64,000 nucleotides of DNA from positions 17,988,501 to 18,052,500 of the forward strand of contig NW_024466607.1 in NCBI RefSeq assembly GCF_017591425.1. The letters run 5' to 3'. This DNA comes from Ochotona curzoniae (Eukaryota > Chordata > Mammalia > Lagomorpha > Ochotonidae). The first letter of the stretch is position 1, and each line of letters starts with the position of its first letter. Below the pieces are notes generated by a model. That model was not told where the DNA came from and searched no databases. It was given only the letters and a program-made list of their open reading frames with translations. This document shows positions 42,790 through 53,804 of this stretch, piece by piece. Made by a program: the position numbers and the translations under genes.

Positions 42790-44705
42790 CTTGAGTATGT
42801 TCTTTTAGCTTTCATTGATTGTGTTCTTCACCAACTTATCTTCATGCATGCATGATTTTCTTAATTTTCCACTGACCCTCAGTAAGCCTTTACAATTATT
42901 TATGATAAATAATAATTTTATTATATAAAATTATTTATGATATCCTGTAATTTCTTCCAATAGGGTATTTACAGTTCCTGGTTTTAATCCATCTATCACA
43001 GCTTTGATGAATATTGTTATATCAGGAATGTAGATGGTTTCTTGTACTACATTATGTCCAGATTAAGATAACCACTACCTCTGAGTATGTTTGTGGAACA
43101 CTGGCAGATAACTTTAGTGTTTTGTTTTTGGAAGTGCACAGATTCTTTGCTGTGCTATACCACACGTGAATTTATCCTATGCTGGGTAGCATTGTCATGT
43201 AGTACCAGAGTTAATCTGTTCTTCCATGCCTTACATCCAGGTGTTTCTTAGTGCTTTTATGGATGTTGATTCTGTCACCTTTGTCCAGCAGAGAGCAGAT
43301 TCATTGCGGTTGAGGACTTGCTTTGAATAGTGCCCGTTCTCCTTGATCAGCTTCTTCAAGTCTCCTGGGAGTGTGGCAGCAGCTTCTTGTGGGCTGCACC
43401 ACAGCTCAGTCCCTGTCTTTAAATAATGAGCACAAGGTTTGAGAAAAAGAAAACGAGAACGTTTAATCTGTCCAACAGATGAGGAAGACAGTAGCAGATC
43501 ATCAGCCTCAGGAACTGCTGTCTTGGCTGGTGAAGCTCGTCTTGGGCTTTCGAAGAGGCTGTAGCAGAGATTGTGCTGGAGACAGACGTGGGTCTGATAA
43601 CAGAATGTCTTGAACATCAGCAGAGTTCCTTGCTTGATGGCTTGACTTTGTCATGGGGAAGGAATAGCAGCATGTTCTGTAAAAACTAAGCAGCTATAAA
43701 ATGTCATTCCATTGGGATCTGAAAGAGGCCAAGGATTGAGCTAAGGCATTCCAGTGTTTCCTGAATCAGGATGAAACCCACCCATCCCATGGCCCGTACT
43801 CACTGTGCCCTTGATAAATCTTCTCCTTATGTTCTGTCACTATAAATCCAACCCCCCAGGGTACTTTGCAGCTTCAGCTGGCTCTCTTAAGGTCAGTTTC
43901 TGAAATTCGCAGCAAGCATTATTTATATGTTTGAACAGGCATTCTAGTTAGTCACAGGGTCAGTAGTCATCAGAATATGAAAAGGAGATATAAAATATAT
44001 TTAGTCTTGTTACACTGGCAGACACATCCTCTCCAGCAGTTTTTGTGTTTTTCAATTCCATCCTGTCCTGAATCTATCTAACCAACCACCCCATTCCTTG
44101 CAATAAATGGCTTGATCTCACTGATCCCTGGGAATCCTTGCTAAAGTTTTGTATAGCCTTGTTGTGTTATATCTTTTCCATCTTAACCAAACACTTACCA
44201 CATATTGGCTATGACTCTTATACTTGGAGATGCTACAACAAAAGCAATCCAAATTTATTTTTCTTTATTCATGATTTCAGGTAGATGATTTGTTCTTACC
44301 ATGAATCTTAGCCATCTCAGCAGTTTTTCCCTTACCTTATTTAGTCAAGAAGGTTCATGTTTCCACTGAAGAGTAACATTTTGTAGCTTCTCTTTGTCAT
44401 ATCCATATCTCCAGCATCACTCCTCTTGCCCCATCATTGAGTTGAATAAGTGTTGCTTGAACACAAACATAGTGATGCTGCAACATCTCATCTGATGACC
44501 GAGACGGAGAAATAACCAATAAGTAGGTGGTGGATACGTGGGACAAAGGGATGACTCATATTCTGGGTGGGATAGAATAAGAAAGCATGAGATTTCATTA
44601 CAACTCAGAATGATATACAATTTGAAATGTAAGAATTATTGATTTCTGCAATTTTTGCCTTTCATATCAGATCAGAGTTGGCAATGAGTAACTGAAATGG
44701 GTAAA
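42790..44705 (-). mobile_element. Tigger/pogo-type DNA transposon, degenerate, near full length
   Basis: On the minus strand the right end (44480-44705) follows the MER2/Tigger 5' region: plus-strand words 'gatgaccgagacggagaaat', 'gtgggacaaagggatgactcat', 'ggatagaataagaaagcatgagatttcat'. Next inward (44150-44410) is the decayed N-terminal DNA-binding part, with plus-strand 'aatcttagccatctcagc' and 'tcttaaccaaacacttacc'. At 43231-43617 a 128-codon frame encodes a transposase piece with 'EAAATLPGDLKKLIKENGHYSKQVLNRNESALCW', quoted here only in overlapping short parts (EAAATLPGDLKKLIKENG; QVLNRNESALCWTK), matching the Tigger motif around the first catalytic Asp (..QIFNVDETALYWKK). That Asp is Asn here (NRNES for NVDET), so catalysis would be lost even without the other breaks. 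The left end is less certain. Confidence 0.85.
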
Positions 44706-44739
44706 ACAAAACAAAACAAAAACCATTACAGGTGAGGAA

Positions 44740-45420
44740 GAATTACTATAGTTTCAGATTTTCAACTAGTATTATTTTCCTTCATCCTGAAGAATATCCC
44801 TTAATATTTCTCCTAAAGCAGATCTGTGGCATCAAATTCTCTGATTTTGTTTATTTGAAAATGTCTTCTTTAAATTCATGTGTTTTTTGGAGGAATGGTA
44901 TTGTTAGATTTAGATGTATGGATTTTCAGGGTCATTTTCCTTCAGCTTACTAAAGATTTCATTCCGATTTCTTTTAGTTTCCGTTGTTTAAAATTAGAAG
45001 TGAGGCTGTCACTCTTTTCACTGTCATATGTACTGTTCTCAAGAGTTTCCCCTTTACGTTTACACAAACTTGTACCAATTGTGCACTTTTTTTTTTTAAA
45101 ACTCCAGCTTGTGTTCAATGGTAGGTTGATTTTTTTCATTTAAATTTGGGAAAATTTTGGCCATTCCTTCTTTAAGGAATTTTTTGTTCTATTTTTATTC
45201 TCCCTCCAGGACCTCCTTTATGTATGTGAGACTGGTTGGTAATTGATAATTTTTGATTCTCAGTTCACTTTGCTTGAGTTTTAGCTTTTTTATTCTTTAA
45301 ATTGGATTATTTCTGTTGATCTTTCTTTAGGTTTGTTAATTCTTTCATCTAAGCCATCCAGTGAAAATTTCACTTTTGTATCTTTTGTTTTTCAGTTTTT
45401 ATACTTTCTGTGCGGATTGA
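44740..45420 (-). mobile_element. Ancient L1 fragment (antisense)
   Basis: It follows an old antisense L1M segment: 'ccttcatcctgaagaatatccctta', 'tctcctaaagcagatctgtgg', 'ctaaagatttcattccgatttc', 'gtgaggctgtcactcttttc', 'ggaaaattttggccattcc', 'ttctattttta..ctccctcc', 'ctttcatctaagccatccagtgaaaa'. The plus-strand frames at 44732-45143 are antisense shadows. Subfamily unknown. Confidence 0.82.
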
Positions 45421-45434
45421 AAAAAAAAAACTAT

Positions 45435-46930
45435 TTCTAAGGAGGGAAGTGTTTTATGAGGCTCTGAGGGTGGTGGAGGAGAATTAGGTTGATGGGGTGA
45501 GCAAGCTGAGTGGTTGGTGGATGTGTCTCAGGAACCAGTAGCATTTGTAGCATGGCTGACCCCTTGACTGAAGAGGAGATTCCAGGATTCAAAGAAGCCT
45601 TTTCACTACTTGTCTAGGATGATGATGGAACTGTAGCAAGAAAGAATTTGGAAACTATATAATGCGATCTCTTGAGCGGAATCCCACAGAAGCATAGTCA
45701 CAGGGCGTGGTTAACAAAATAGATGCTGATGATAATAGCACGATGGACTTCCCTGAATTTCTGACAATGATGACAAAAAAAAAATTGAAAGGTACAGAGC
45801 ATGCTGAAGAAAATCAGAGAAGTGTTCCATGTGTTTGATATAGTTGGCAGTGTTTCTCACAGTACAGCAGAGCCTCACCATGTGATGACAACTCTGGGAG
45901 AGAAGCTAACAGATGCGGAGGTGGAAGAAGGGATCTGGGATATGGTCAGGTGAACTGCAAAGAGTTTGTACAAGTGATGACAGCAAAGTGAAGATATTGT
46001 GCAGAAGGTGTCCGATTTCATGTATAAAAATTACTTTCCTTTTCTTTGTAACTTATCAGTAAAAGGTTTCCTCTACTGTCAAAAATAAGCATGTGTAGTA
46101 ATGAAGACTTCATCTCTCCATGTTTTCTGCCTTTAACTTCCTGTCATTAACGAAACCTTATTTTAGAAATTGATTCAGTAACATTTTCCATGTGACTTAC
46201 TCCACATATATCTAAGTACATTTAATGGAGTTGGTCAAATGGGGGGCACCTGGGATATGTCCCCCCTTTTTAAAAATTATTTTTAAGTGGGTAAGACTAC
46301 TATTTCCACATTTTTTTCATGTATCTAGGGTTAAGGGGGAGATACAGAGATAAGCCCACCCAGTCTCCCACCCATCCCAGGTCCCCGATGTTGGGCATGC
46401 TCCAAGGCTCTTGCTCAAGTGGTTTTGATATTCAACAGTTATGAATTGCTGCCAGTCTCGCCATTCCAAGCATGATGAGGTCGCTGAAGAATCCACTGAT
46501 TGACATAATCCATCTTTTAGTCTCTGTTTGCCCAGTATTTTGCTGTCAACATATGGCTGAGGTAGTTGACTGACTTGTTCTGTCCTCTGTCTTTTCATGG
46601 TTAGCATTCTGAGTCCAGCATTTCGATTGGGGAGATCCCCAGAGAAACTTTGTCTGAGGTGTTCCCAGACCAGATTCTTGTGCATTCTTGAAGGTACAGG
46701 ACCCTGTACAGTCCATCACCCCAATCAGCTGGTGGTTGCAATTGCTGGGTCGGTTCTATTTCCAGTGCTATCTTCCAGTGGAACCAATGAGTGTTGCAGT
46801 CCATCCTGATTCAGAAGTCCTGTATCAGAAATATTTTCTTTTATTGTTACTCCTTTTTAAACTTCGTTTAGCCTAAACTTAGTTTAGGTTTTACAGAAAA
46901 CCTGCTTATGGGGCCAACTTTTTGCAAGTG
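45435..46930 (+). pseudogene. CALM2 processed pseudogene (retrocopy), 3' UTR interrupted
   Basis: The copy contains a 5' UTR-like part (45465-45551), a worn calmodulin coding region at 45552-45991 and a CALM2-type 3' UTR with no introns. The frame opens as MADPLTEEEIPGFKEAFSLL, close to calmodulin, then has a TAG where the first EF-hand loop Lys should be (codon 22), a small insertion near 45659, another TAG near 45694 and a deletion in the fourth EF hand; it ends with QVMTAK-stop-like sequence at 45989-45991. The calmodulin family is a Ca2+ sensor with four EF hands, but this copy cannot make one. The 3' UTR phrases 'gtaaaaggtttcctctactgtc', 'ggagttggtcaaatgggggg' and, after an insertion, 'attttcttttattgttactc' point to CALM2 rather than CALM1 or CALM3. 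The 46290-46808 insertion replaces roughly 170 nt of the UTR. Confidence 0.94.
46290..46808 (-). mobile_element. Unclassified dispersed repeat, copy 2 (inverted), inside the CALM2 retrocopy
   Basis: Its reverse complement matches copy 1 (14116-14420) over about 300 bp and extends further 5'. The 46728-46808 end matches the start of the tandem array: 'ggtggttgcaattgctgggtcggttct' against 8546 'agtggttgtaattgctgggtcagttct', each quoted only in part, and 'ccaatgagtgttgcagtccatcctg' against 'ccaatgggtgttgcagcccatcctgg'. So the array unit and this dispersed repeat belong to one family. Confidence 0.82.
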
Positions 46931-47446
46931 TAGTAGTCTTGGACTGTGTCTTGGAAACTGTTGCTGTTTTATTATAGAAAGTTTGGATTCTGTTATCCTC
47001 ATCAGAAGAGTGATATTTTTGTTCCAGCAGGCAGTTACATTACTGGATGGACCCTATGAATTTGTGCAGAATTTTACTTTTGCTTGTGGGATAGATCTGT
47101 GATGAGCACAAGTCTGTAGCCATCTCACGCCCGAGCCCTCTAAAATTGGCAGGATTCTCCAATGAAGTTTCATCTCCGTTTCAAGGCTATTGGGTGGCAT
47201 TTTTCCTATTGTTGCTTTTGTATGTTTGCCATATGAAGTCTTTGTTTTTCAGGTGTGCTGCAGATATATCTTCTCAGCATATTACTTCATTCTCTTTATA
47301 ATATCATGATGAATAAAACCTATTATTTTAATGTAGCAAACATTTTCATATTTTAAAAAATGTTGGGACTGTTCCTATCTTCTTTAGGGACTCTTTCCTT
47401 ACCCTAAAGTCGTAAAAATAATTGATTCTAAAAATTCAAGTTTGCA
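46931..47446. other. Intergenic DNA, probably old transposon-derived
   Basis: T-rich with L1-antisense character but no clear match. No gene seen. Confidence 0.35.
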
Positions 47447-47523
47447 GGCCCAGCGCCATAGCCTAGTGGCTAAAGTCCTTGCCTTGCATGCACTGGGATC
47501 CCATATGGGCACAGGTTCTGGTT
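47447..47523 (+). mobile_element. CSINE head fragment
   Basis: 'ggcccagcgccatagcctagtgg' (in part) to 'catatgggcacaggttctgg'; only the first 77 bp of a rather young copy. Confidence 0.9.
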
Positions 47524-47640
47524 CAGGTGGCAAACAACTATCAATATGAAAAGAAAATTAAGTTGGATTCCTACCTCATGCCAAGTGTGAAATCCAATTC
47601 CTGAGAGATTAAAGTCTTCACTGGGAAACACAAACTTAAT
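47524..47640 (+). mobile_element. L1 ORF2 fragment
   Basis: 'gaaaattaagttggattcctacctcatgcca', read in parts, resembles the L1 ORF2 3' segment '...gaatgaagttggacccctacctcacacca...'. It lies between two CSINE fragments. Confidence 0.6.
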
Positions 47641-47901
47641 TTTTAAAAAGATTTATTTTATTTTTTATTTCTATTGGAAAGTCAGATATACAGAGAGGAG
47701 GAGAGACAGATAAGATCTTCTGTCCACTGTTTCACTCCCCAAGTGGCCACAGCCAGAGCTGAGGCAATCTGAATCCAGGATCCAGGAGCCTCGTCCAGGT
47801 CTCCCACGTGGGCACAGGGCTCCAAGGCTTTGGCCATCCTCAACTGCTTTCCCAGGCCACAAGCAGGGAGTTGGATGGGAAGCGGGGCCACCCAGACTAG
47901 A
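47641..47901 (-). mobile_element. CSINE (head truncated)
   Basis: Antisense copy: 'aaaagatttattttattttt', 'agatatacagagaggaggag', 'gtctcccacgtgggcacag'. It stops at 'gggccacccagactaga'. The missing head segment is of the type seen at 47447-47523. Confidence 0.9.
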
Positions 47902-48229
47902 AAAAGAAATTAAGCTTTTACCAGAAACAATTTGGGGTGACTATGATTTTTTTTTCCAGTTTACCTATGTAAAAGGTTATTTGGAGCCTAAAACTTGTTT
48001 TTCAATGTAAAATAGTGGAAGCAGATAACACTTGTTCAATTTTCTAGTAATTCCCCTTGTTTTCATCTATCTGACCTGTTAATTCTTGAGTTCCAAATGC
48101 TATGCAGTGTCCTCTTGTTGATTTTTTCTACTTCTAGGCAGTATCACAGTTCAAGATTGACTGTGAACTGCTCATCCTGGCCTCAACTGATTGACAAGTT
48201 ACTTTGGTAGCTTGTAGGAGCATCCATAT

Positions 48230-48620
48230 TTTTATTTTGTTCATTTATTATTATTATCAGGAAACAAAAAAATCAAAATCCATGAGATATAGTTTCTGCT
48301 GATCTTTGTTGGTGAGATATGTCTCCTGTAGGCAACAAATAGATGGGTTTTGTGTTTTTAATCCAGCCTAATAATCTATGACATTTGACTGATGGATTTA
48401 ATCCATTTACATTCAGGGTTAATATAAATGGGTGGTAATTTGGTCCTGTTATTTTAACAATGGATTGTTCATTGATTTAGTGTTCTGTTGTTATTTTACT
48501 GGGATGTTGTTCACATTTGCCTTTGGTTTTGGTGGGCACTATTTCTGTTCTCTGTCAAGAATATGTTTAAGAATTCTTTGTAGGGCAGGTGTGGCAGAGA
48601 CACATTTGAACTTTTTTTTT
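48230..48620 (-). mobile_element. Ancient L1 fragment (antisense)
   Basis: 'tctcctgtaggcaacaaatagatggg', 'gactgatggatttaatccatttacattcagg' and 'ttctttgtagggcaggtgtggc' track an old antisense L1 segment that in the consensus lies next to the one seen at 44740. So the two blocks are separate copies or rearranged. Confidence 0.75.
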
Positions 48621-50562
48621 TTACTGTGGAAGAATTTTTATTTTTATTTTGTTTTTACTATTTATTTTATTTTGGTTATCTTTTTGTGTGGAGGAGATGT
48701 GTTCTTAACTTTAAAGGGAATGTCCTTGTGTGCTCCAGATCGTTGATCTTACAGATGTGGCAGGCCCTAAATGTGTGTTGGGTTTATTTCCCAGCCTCTG
48801 GAGTGCATGCTTGTTTTCCAAGTCCTTTATTACGTTAGCTATCTGTTGCTCATCTGCTCTGATGGACATAATGGTCATTTATGTAGAAAATTAGTAGGAT
48901 GCTCTGTGGGTTTTTCAGCCACCTCAGATCTCTTCAGAGGAACAGTTAATACAGCTCTGGGACAAGGCTGTAAATGAATTCTCTCTTTTGTTGTTGTTGT
49001 TCTAAGACAGTGTGATCTGCTTCTAATCATCTTTTCTGGAAGAGACAGAAGAGTATATAGTTCCCAGATTCTACCACATAACTGAAGCCCTCTTAATCTG
49101 TTCTCCTGTAGGTAGCATATACTGAGCATAGCAAGTGCGACCGAGGTTGCTACTTGGTTGAATTTCAGTAGTCTACTCTCATTCTATGGAATCTATCTCA
49201 TTTTAGTTTGTAAAAGCCAGTCTAGTGGATAAATGAAGACATGTCAGAGACCATTAACTCTCTGTCTTTTATATCAGAATGCATTAACTTTGATCATTCC
49301 CCCTAGATGCAGTTTTTTTTTTTCTAGTACCAGTAAGCCTTGATTTATTCATTGTTATTTTCCCAGGGAAAGGAAAAGAGGTGGGCAAGAGTCAGTATAT
49401 GTGTTACAATGAGATTAGAAATTGGGAAAATACAGCAAAAATCACCCAGTACAGAAAAAGAAAATCAACCTTCAAATACACGGACCCAAGGAATGGGGTC
49501 ACTCAAGCAGGAGGATTAGTCTACTGCAAGTTAGGAATGAGAAGACCTTGAAAGGATACAAGCTTTCCTACCTCCCTCCCTTCTCATAAATTCAAGATTT
49601 CACACAAAATTTCGATTTCTATCAGTAAACTTGGAGTTACATTTGTCCATCTCCCATCAATCTAATGGCCACTTTGACATAAGTTTCCTGCATCTGCACA
49701 GTAGTTCCTCAATGACTTGGAAATTCATGCATAGTTCCCTTCTCTTTCTACACAGAAGGTCCCCAGTAGTTTCTCTTCTTTAGGATACAAATTAAGTAGG
49801 CTTGATTCATCCAAAGACATCAGTGTCTTAAATTTTTGGCATGAGTCACACACAAATGACCTTGACTCAGGAGGTTGGGAACAAAGGATTTTCTTGAGGA
49901 TCTTGGCGTGAATCCTTTAGGAGTGTAGAGATACCCCCAAGAATTATGTGTTGAAAGTGTAGGGCTTCCTTTTGTGAGTGGAGAAATGGAGAAGAGGGGA
50001 GAGTAGGCAACAGATTTTAAGGATACAAGATCCAAAATAGGGTAGGGGTGGGGGAAACACACATAAAAGTTTGGGATCCTTTGACATTTCAGATCCTTTG
50101 GCTTGGTGCAGGACCTTCTGTCAAACCCCCTTTGGCTACTTTTCTCTCAATAAAAAGAGAAATTTCAAATAATGCAACCCCAAAAGAACATGGAGAAAGA
50201 CCAACACATTATATTTACACAAAATAGACCACCAACACATGGGCTCTGTGAATCCTACCAAGCTCAGTGTGGCAGCATGGCAGGGAGACAGGAACTTGGG
50301 ATCAGCAGCACCCAATGTAGATGCAGTTCTGATTTGCATTTCCTGTGTTGGCTTACTTGGAACTAAAAACTTGCAGGAGGAACAGTTTCCCATGGTTTTG
50401 TGTTGGTCTTCCCACAATGATAGCTTTAACTCCATAGGCCAAGTTACTAATATGGCGGCTACACTGAATTGTCTTCCAGTCACATGTTTAGGGATCAGAA
50501 AATTGATTATTATGTGGGTTGCAGATACAGTTGATGTTCTGTCAGCATGAGCTGGACCAGAT
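48621..50562. other. Intergenic DNA, mostly unclassified
   Basis: 48621-49150 is T-rich and may continue the antisense L1. 49320-50160 reads as low-copy DNA; its minus open frames (49820-50062; 50136-50483) match nothing I know. No gene supported. Confidence 0.4.
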
Positions 50563-50881
50563 TTGTTTTTAATATTTTATTTATTTTTATTGGAAATTCA
50601 GTCACAGAGAGGAGAGACAGAAAGCAAGCTCCTTTGTCCTTCGGCTCACCCTCGCCCCCTCCAAGTGGCCCTAACAGCCATAGCTAAGTTGATCTGTAGC
50701 CAGGAGCCTTTCCAGTTCTCCCACGTGGGTGTAGAGTCCCAAAGTCCCTCTACTGCTTTCCCAGGTCACAGGCAGGGAGCTGGATGGGAAATAAAGCATC
50801 CAGGACACGAACCGACACCCACATGGGATCCTGAAACATGCAAGGCAAGGACCACAGTCACTAGGCTACCGCACTGGGCCC
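50563..50881 (-). mobile_element. CSINE
   Basis: Antisense copy: 'taatattttatttatttttatt', 'gttctcccacgtgggtgtag', 'catgggatcctgaaacatg', 'accgcactgggcccc'. Confidence 0.92.
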
Positions 50882-52883
50882 CAGAGTTCCAGTTTTATCT
50901 TAAGCCCATATGATCCATTGAGGTACCTTGGTGCTATTTTAGGTCTCTGGAAATTAATGTCAACTTGGACCCTGTGTGTACTTAGTCCCTTTTCTCAGTA
51001 TGCAGTTGTATAAATAAATAATGGTAGATTGGAGGATGAATTTCAGTCAGAGTTAGCAAGTGCATGTACCCAGGTGTTACAAGATCCTTTCATGTCAGGG
51101 TATGCCTTTTGCTTCAGGAAGTCATTTGTGTATGAGAACTGGTTTAGGTTCAGCAACTGACTTATGGATCATGACATTTTATTTAGAACAGTGTCCTTTA
51201 CCCATCCCCCCCATTACTCATTCCTGATTTTTTGTTTTGTTTTACAGTCTGTTGACTTCCTGCTGTCGTCTTTTATGAATCTCTCTGTGGCACAGGCTGG
51301 GTACTTCTTTACACCCCTCCAAACTTGTCACTCCCTATAGTAATTATAGCCACTTGTCCTCTGACAGTTAAGCATTGCCACTGGCCTTTTTTAGGTGGGG
51401 CAGGGTAAGATTCTGGTGGAGGGTTTTATTATCCTTGCCCTCATTACTCTATGAATTCAGTTCTGAAATGTCCTCTCTCTCATCAGCCCTGGTCTGCCAA
51501 GGACAGTCATCCTAGAACTTCTTAGTGATTCTTGCAAACTTTATTGCTTTGGTAAGTGCAGTATCTGCTGGTCTTTCTCAAGGAACACAGTTTTCTGGTG
51601 GATTTTCTGGCCTTCTAGGGTATATCCATTCTAGCATCCCACTTACACCCTTAAACTACTGAAGTTCCTTCTCCCATCATTTGCCAGGACAGTTCTTGTA
51701 TTTCTACTTTACTTAGTGTGACCCGTTGCCTTTTCCATTCTTTTTACCTTGAATTCCATCTGGTATCTAGGGCCACACATCTCTGGGATCTTTGCCAGGC
51801 TATTAGATCATGAATCTCAAGAAAGTACTCCTACAGCAATCAACTTTCCATTCTGCAATCTGAGGTTGAGCCTCCTCAATCCAGACCTTGAGAAACTAGT
51901 CCTGCGTGTCCTCTCCTCACCTTTGGGGATGTGTGCTGTGGCGTCCTGCTGCTCCACTGAGGTGTGGTCATCTCCTTCCCCATCAGGCCACAGTCTGCTT
52001 TTCTCTCTTCCCTGTCAGCTCACTTAAACCTGAGAGGCATTTGGTCTTTAAGTTTACTGTTTTCTCTTCTGTAGCTGAATTATGCTGTGACTTAAGCCTT
52101 GTTGTTGGCCTAGGAAATAGGAGGAGGATGAAGTGAATCTGGGGGAAGGGACACATACTGTTTTCCTCGGGAAAAGCCTTTACATAATCTTTCAGCAGGG
52201 TCTAATGTGGGAGCGGGTGTCAGCCCCTCATTGTTAGAAGACAGCCTCTTGTGCATGCTTTGGAAGTTTGGGGGAAATACAGGGATTCAACTTTTTTGAG
52301 TTCCTCAACCCAGATATCTCCATCCCATGTGTAACTGTCCAGTTTTTTTTTTTTTCAAGCAGTTTTGTCTTTTCCTTGGTACAGCAAACATACCTCAGAA
52401 AGGAGATTCATCTTTGGAAGTCAGCTACTCTTAGTATTAAGTCCTGGGCCTAGCCCTTTTTCTGTCCTCCCATCACAGGTGATAAGAGCCTTCTTATATG
52501 TTGTGAAAGAAACCATCTGGCTTTCACACTCAGCTTTTAATTGATGATTAATTAGTCTGAGATTTCCATTATCCATTCCCACAGTTGTCAATTGTCTTCA
52601 GCATCATTTTGCCCATAGTTCTCCAATGCATGTTGTGTCACACCAGCCAATGTGTTTATTTCCACTGAGATGACATTCTAATTCACCACAGGTGAAGCTT
52701 TAAAGAATTTTCTGTTCTTTATGCTCCCTACCCCTGTGATGGAATCCTCATTGCTGGCAAGGTAATCCAATCTTGAACTCCTAGCTGAGTGTCTGCTTTC
52801 ATGACTACTGGAACCAACTGAGTATTAATATGCAGGGGATTTATTAGAATTGCTATTGAGAAAAAAAAAAAACCCGTGGACTG
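50882..52883. other. Intergenic DNA, possibly an old unclassified transposon
   Basis: The 51400-52330 part has the pyrimidine-rich, stop-poor look of old antisense LINE 5' sequence (for example 'cctgagaggcatttggtctttaagtttactg'), but I cannot assign it. The rest appears unique. T runs occur at 52339-52351 and A12 at 52861-52872. Confidence 0.35.
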
Positions 52884-53160
52884 TGTTGGGAGGTTGGTGC
52901 AGTAATTAAAGTGCCTGTGGGACACCTGCATACCATGTTGGAGTGCCTGGGTTTGAGTCTCAGTTCTGCTTCCAATTCCAATTCCAGCTTCCTGGGATAG
53001 GTGATGGCTGAAGTGATTGGGTTCCTGCCACTCAGTGGGGGAATCTGGATTGAGTTTCTTACTCCTGGCTTTGACTTGGGCCTGCCCTGATTGCTGTGGG
53101 CATTTGGAGAGTAAACTAGCAGGTGGGAAAACTGCCTCTCTGCCATAATAATAATAATGA
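52884..53160 (+). mobile_element. CSINE (older)
   Basis: Sense copy: 'gggaggttggtgcagtaatta', 'accatgttggagtgcctggg', 'gggcatttggagagtaaacta'. It ends in an (ata)n stretch (53146-53157). Confidence 0.87.
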
Positions 53161-53562
53161 GCCTGTGGGAGAGAAGAGGTTGACTTGTGGTGTAACGTTA
53201 ATGGAGGTCTCTGCTGACTTCATAGTCCGAGATGGGATGATCTTTGGAGACTGTCCCAAAAGAGTTAAGCCTTTAGATACCTGTGCCAATTAGTCATATG
53301 AAATAATCTCTGTTATGGGGCTATGGCCTTGTAAAGCTACCTTGTAAGCCCGGTTGATTCCTGTGGGGACCAACAGTTGAGGGCTTTCTCTTTGCATCAC
53401 TCCTGGTAGTTAAGGGCGATCCATTCCTGAATGGAGGTTAGGGTAGTGCAACAATATAGTCACTAGGTGTGATTTTTAAAAAACATCTTGAATATAACAT
53501 CTTCTGACCTCACCTATCTTGGTTGATGATATAGATGTGATTATCTTATAGTAGACAATAAG
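53161..53562. other. Intergenic DNA, no recognised element
   Basis: Low-copy looking. No gene seen. Confidence 0.4.
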
Positions 53563-53804
53563 AGTGAGCAATTGGCATGGCAGTTAAGTGACCACTTGGG
53601 ACACCTGCATCTCCTATGCGGGTGCAGGCTTCGGCTTCCAGCTCTGTTTATAACCCAGATTCTTCCTAATGTGTATTCTGGAAAGCAACAGAATATGGGA
53701 ATGGGCTTGCAGATTGAGGAGTGAATCAGTGATTGGGAAAGCTCTCTGTCTTTTTGGTTTTTGTCTCTCTACTTTTCAAATTAATCGATTAAAATTTTAA
53801 AAGG
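53563..53804 (+). mobile_element. CSINE (older, shortened)
   Basis: Sense copy: 'gtgagcaattggcatggcag', 'acacctgcatctcctatgcgg', tail 'taatcgattaaaattttaaa'. The middle is missing. Confidence 0.78.

Noticed and set aside
45552..45991. Calmodulin-like gene
   Set aside because: In-frame stops, frameshifts and lack of introns show that it is a processed pseudogene.
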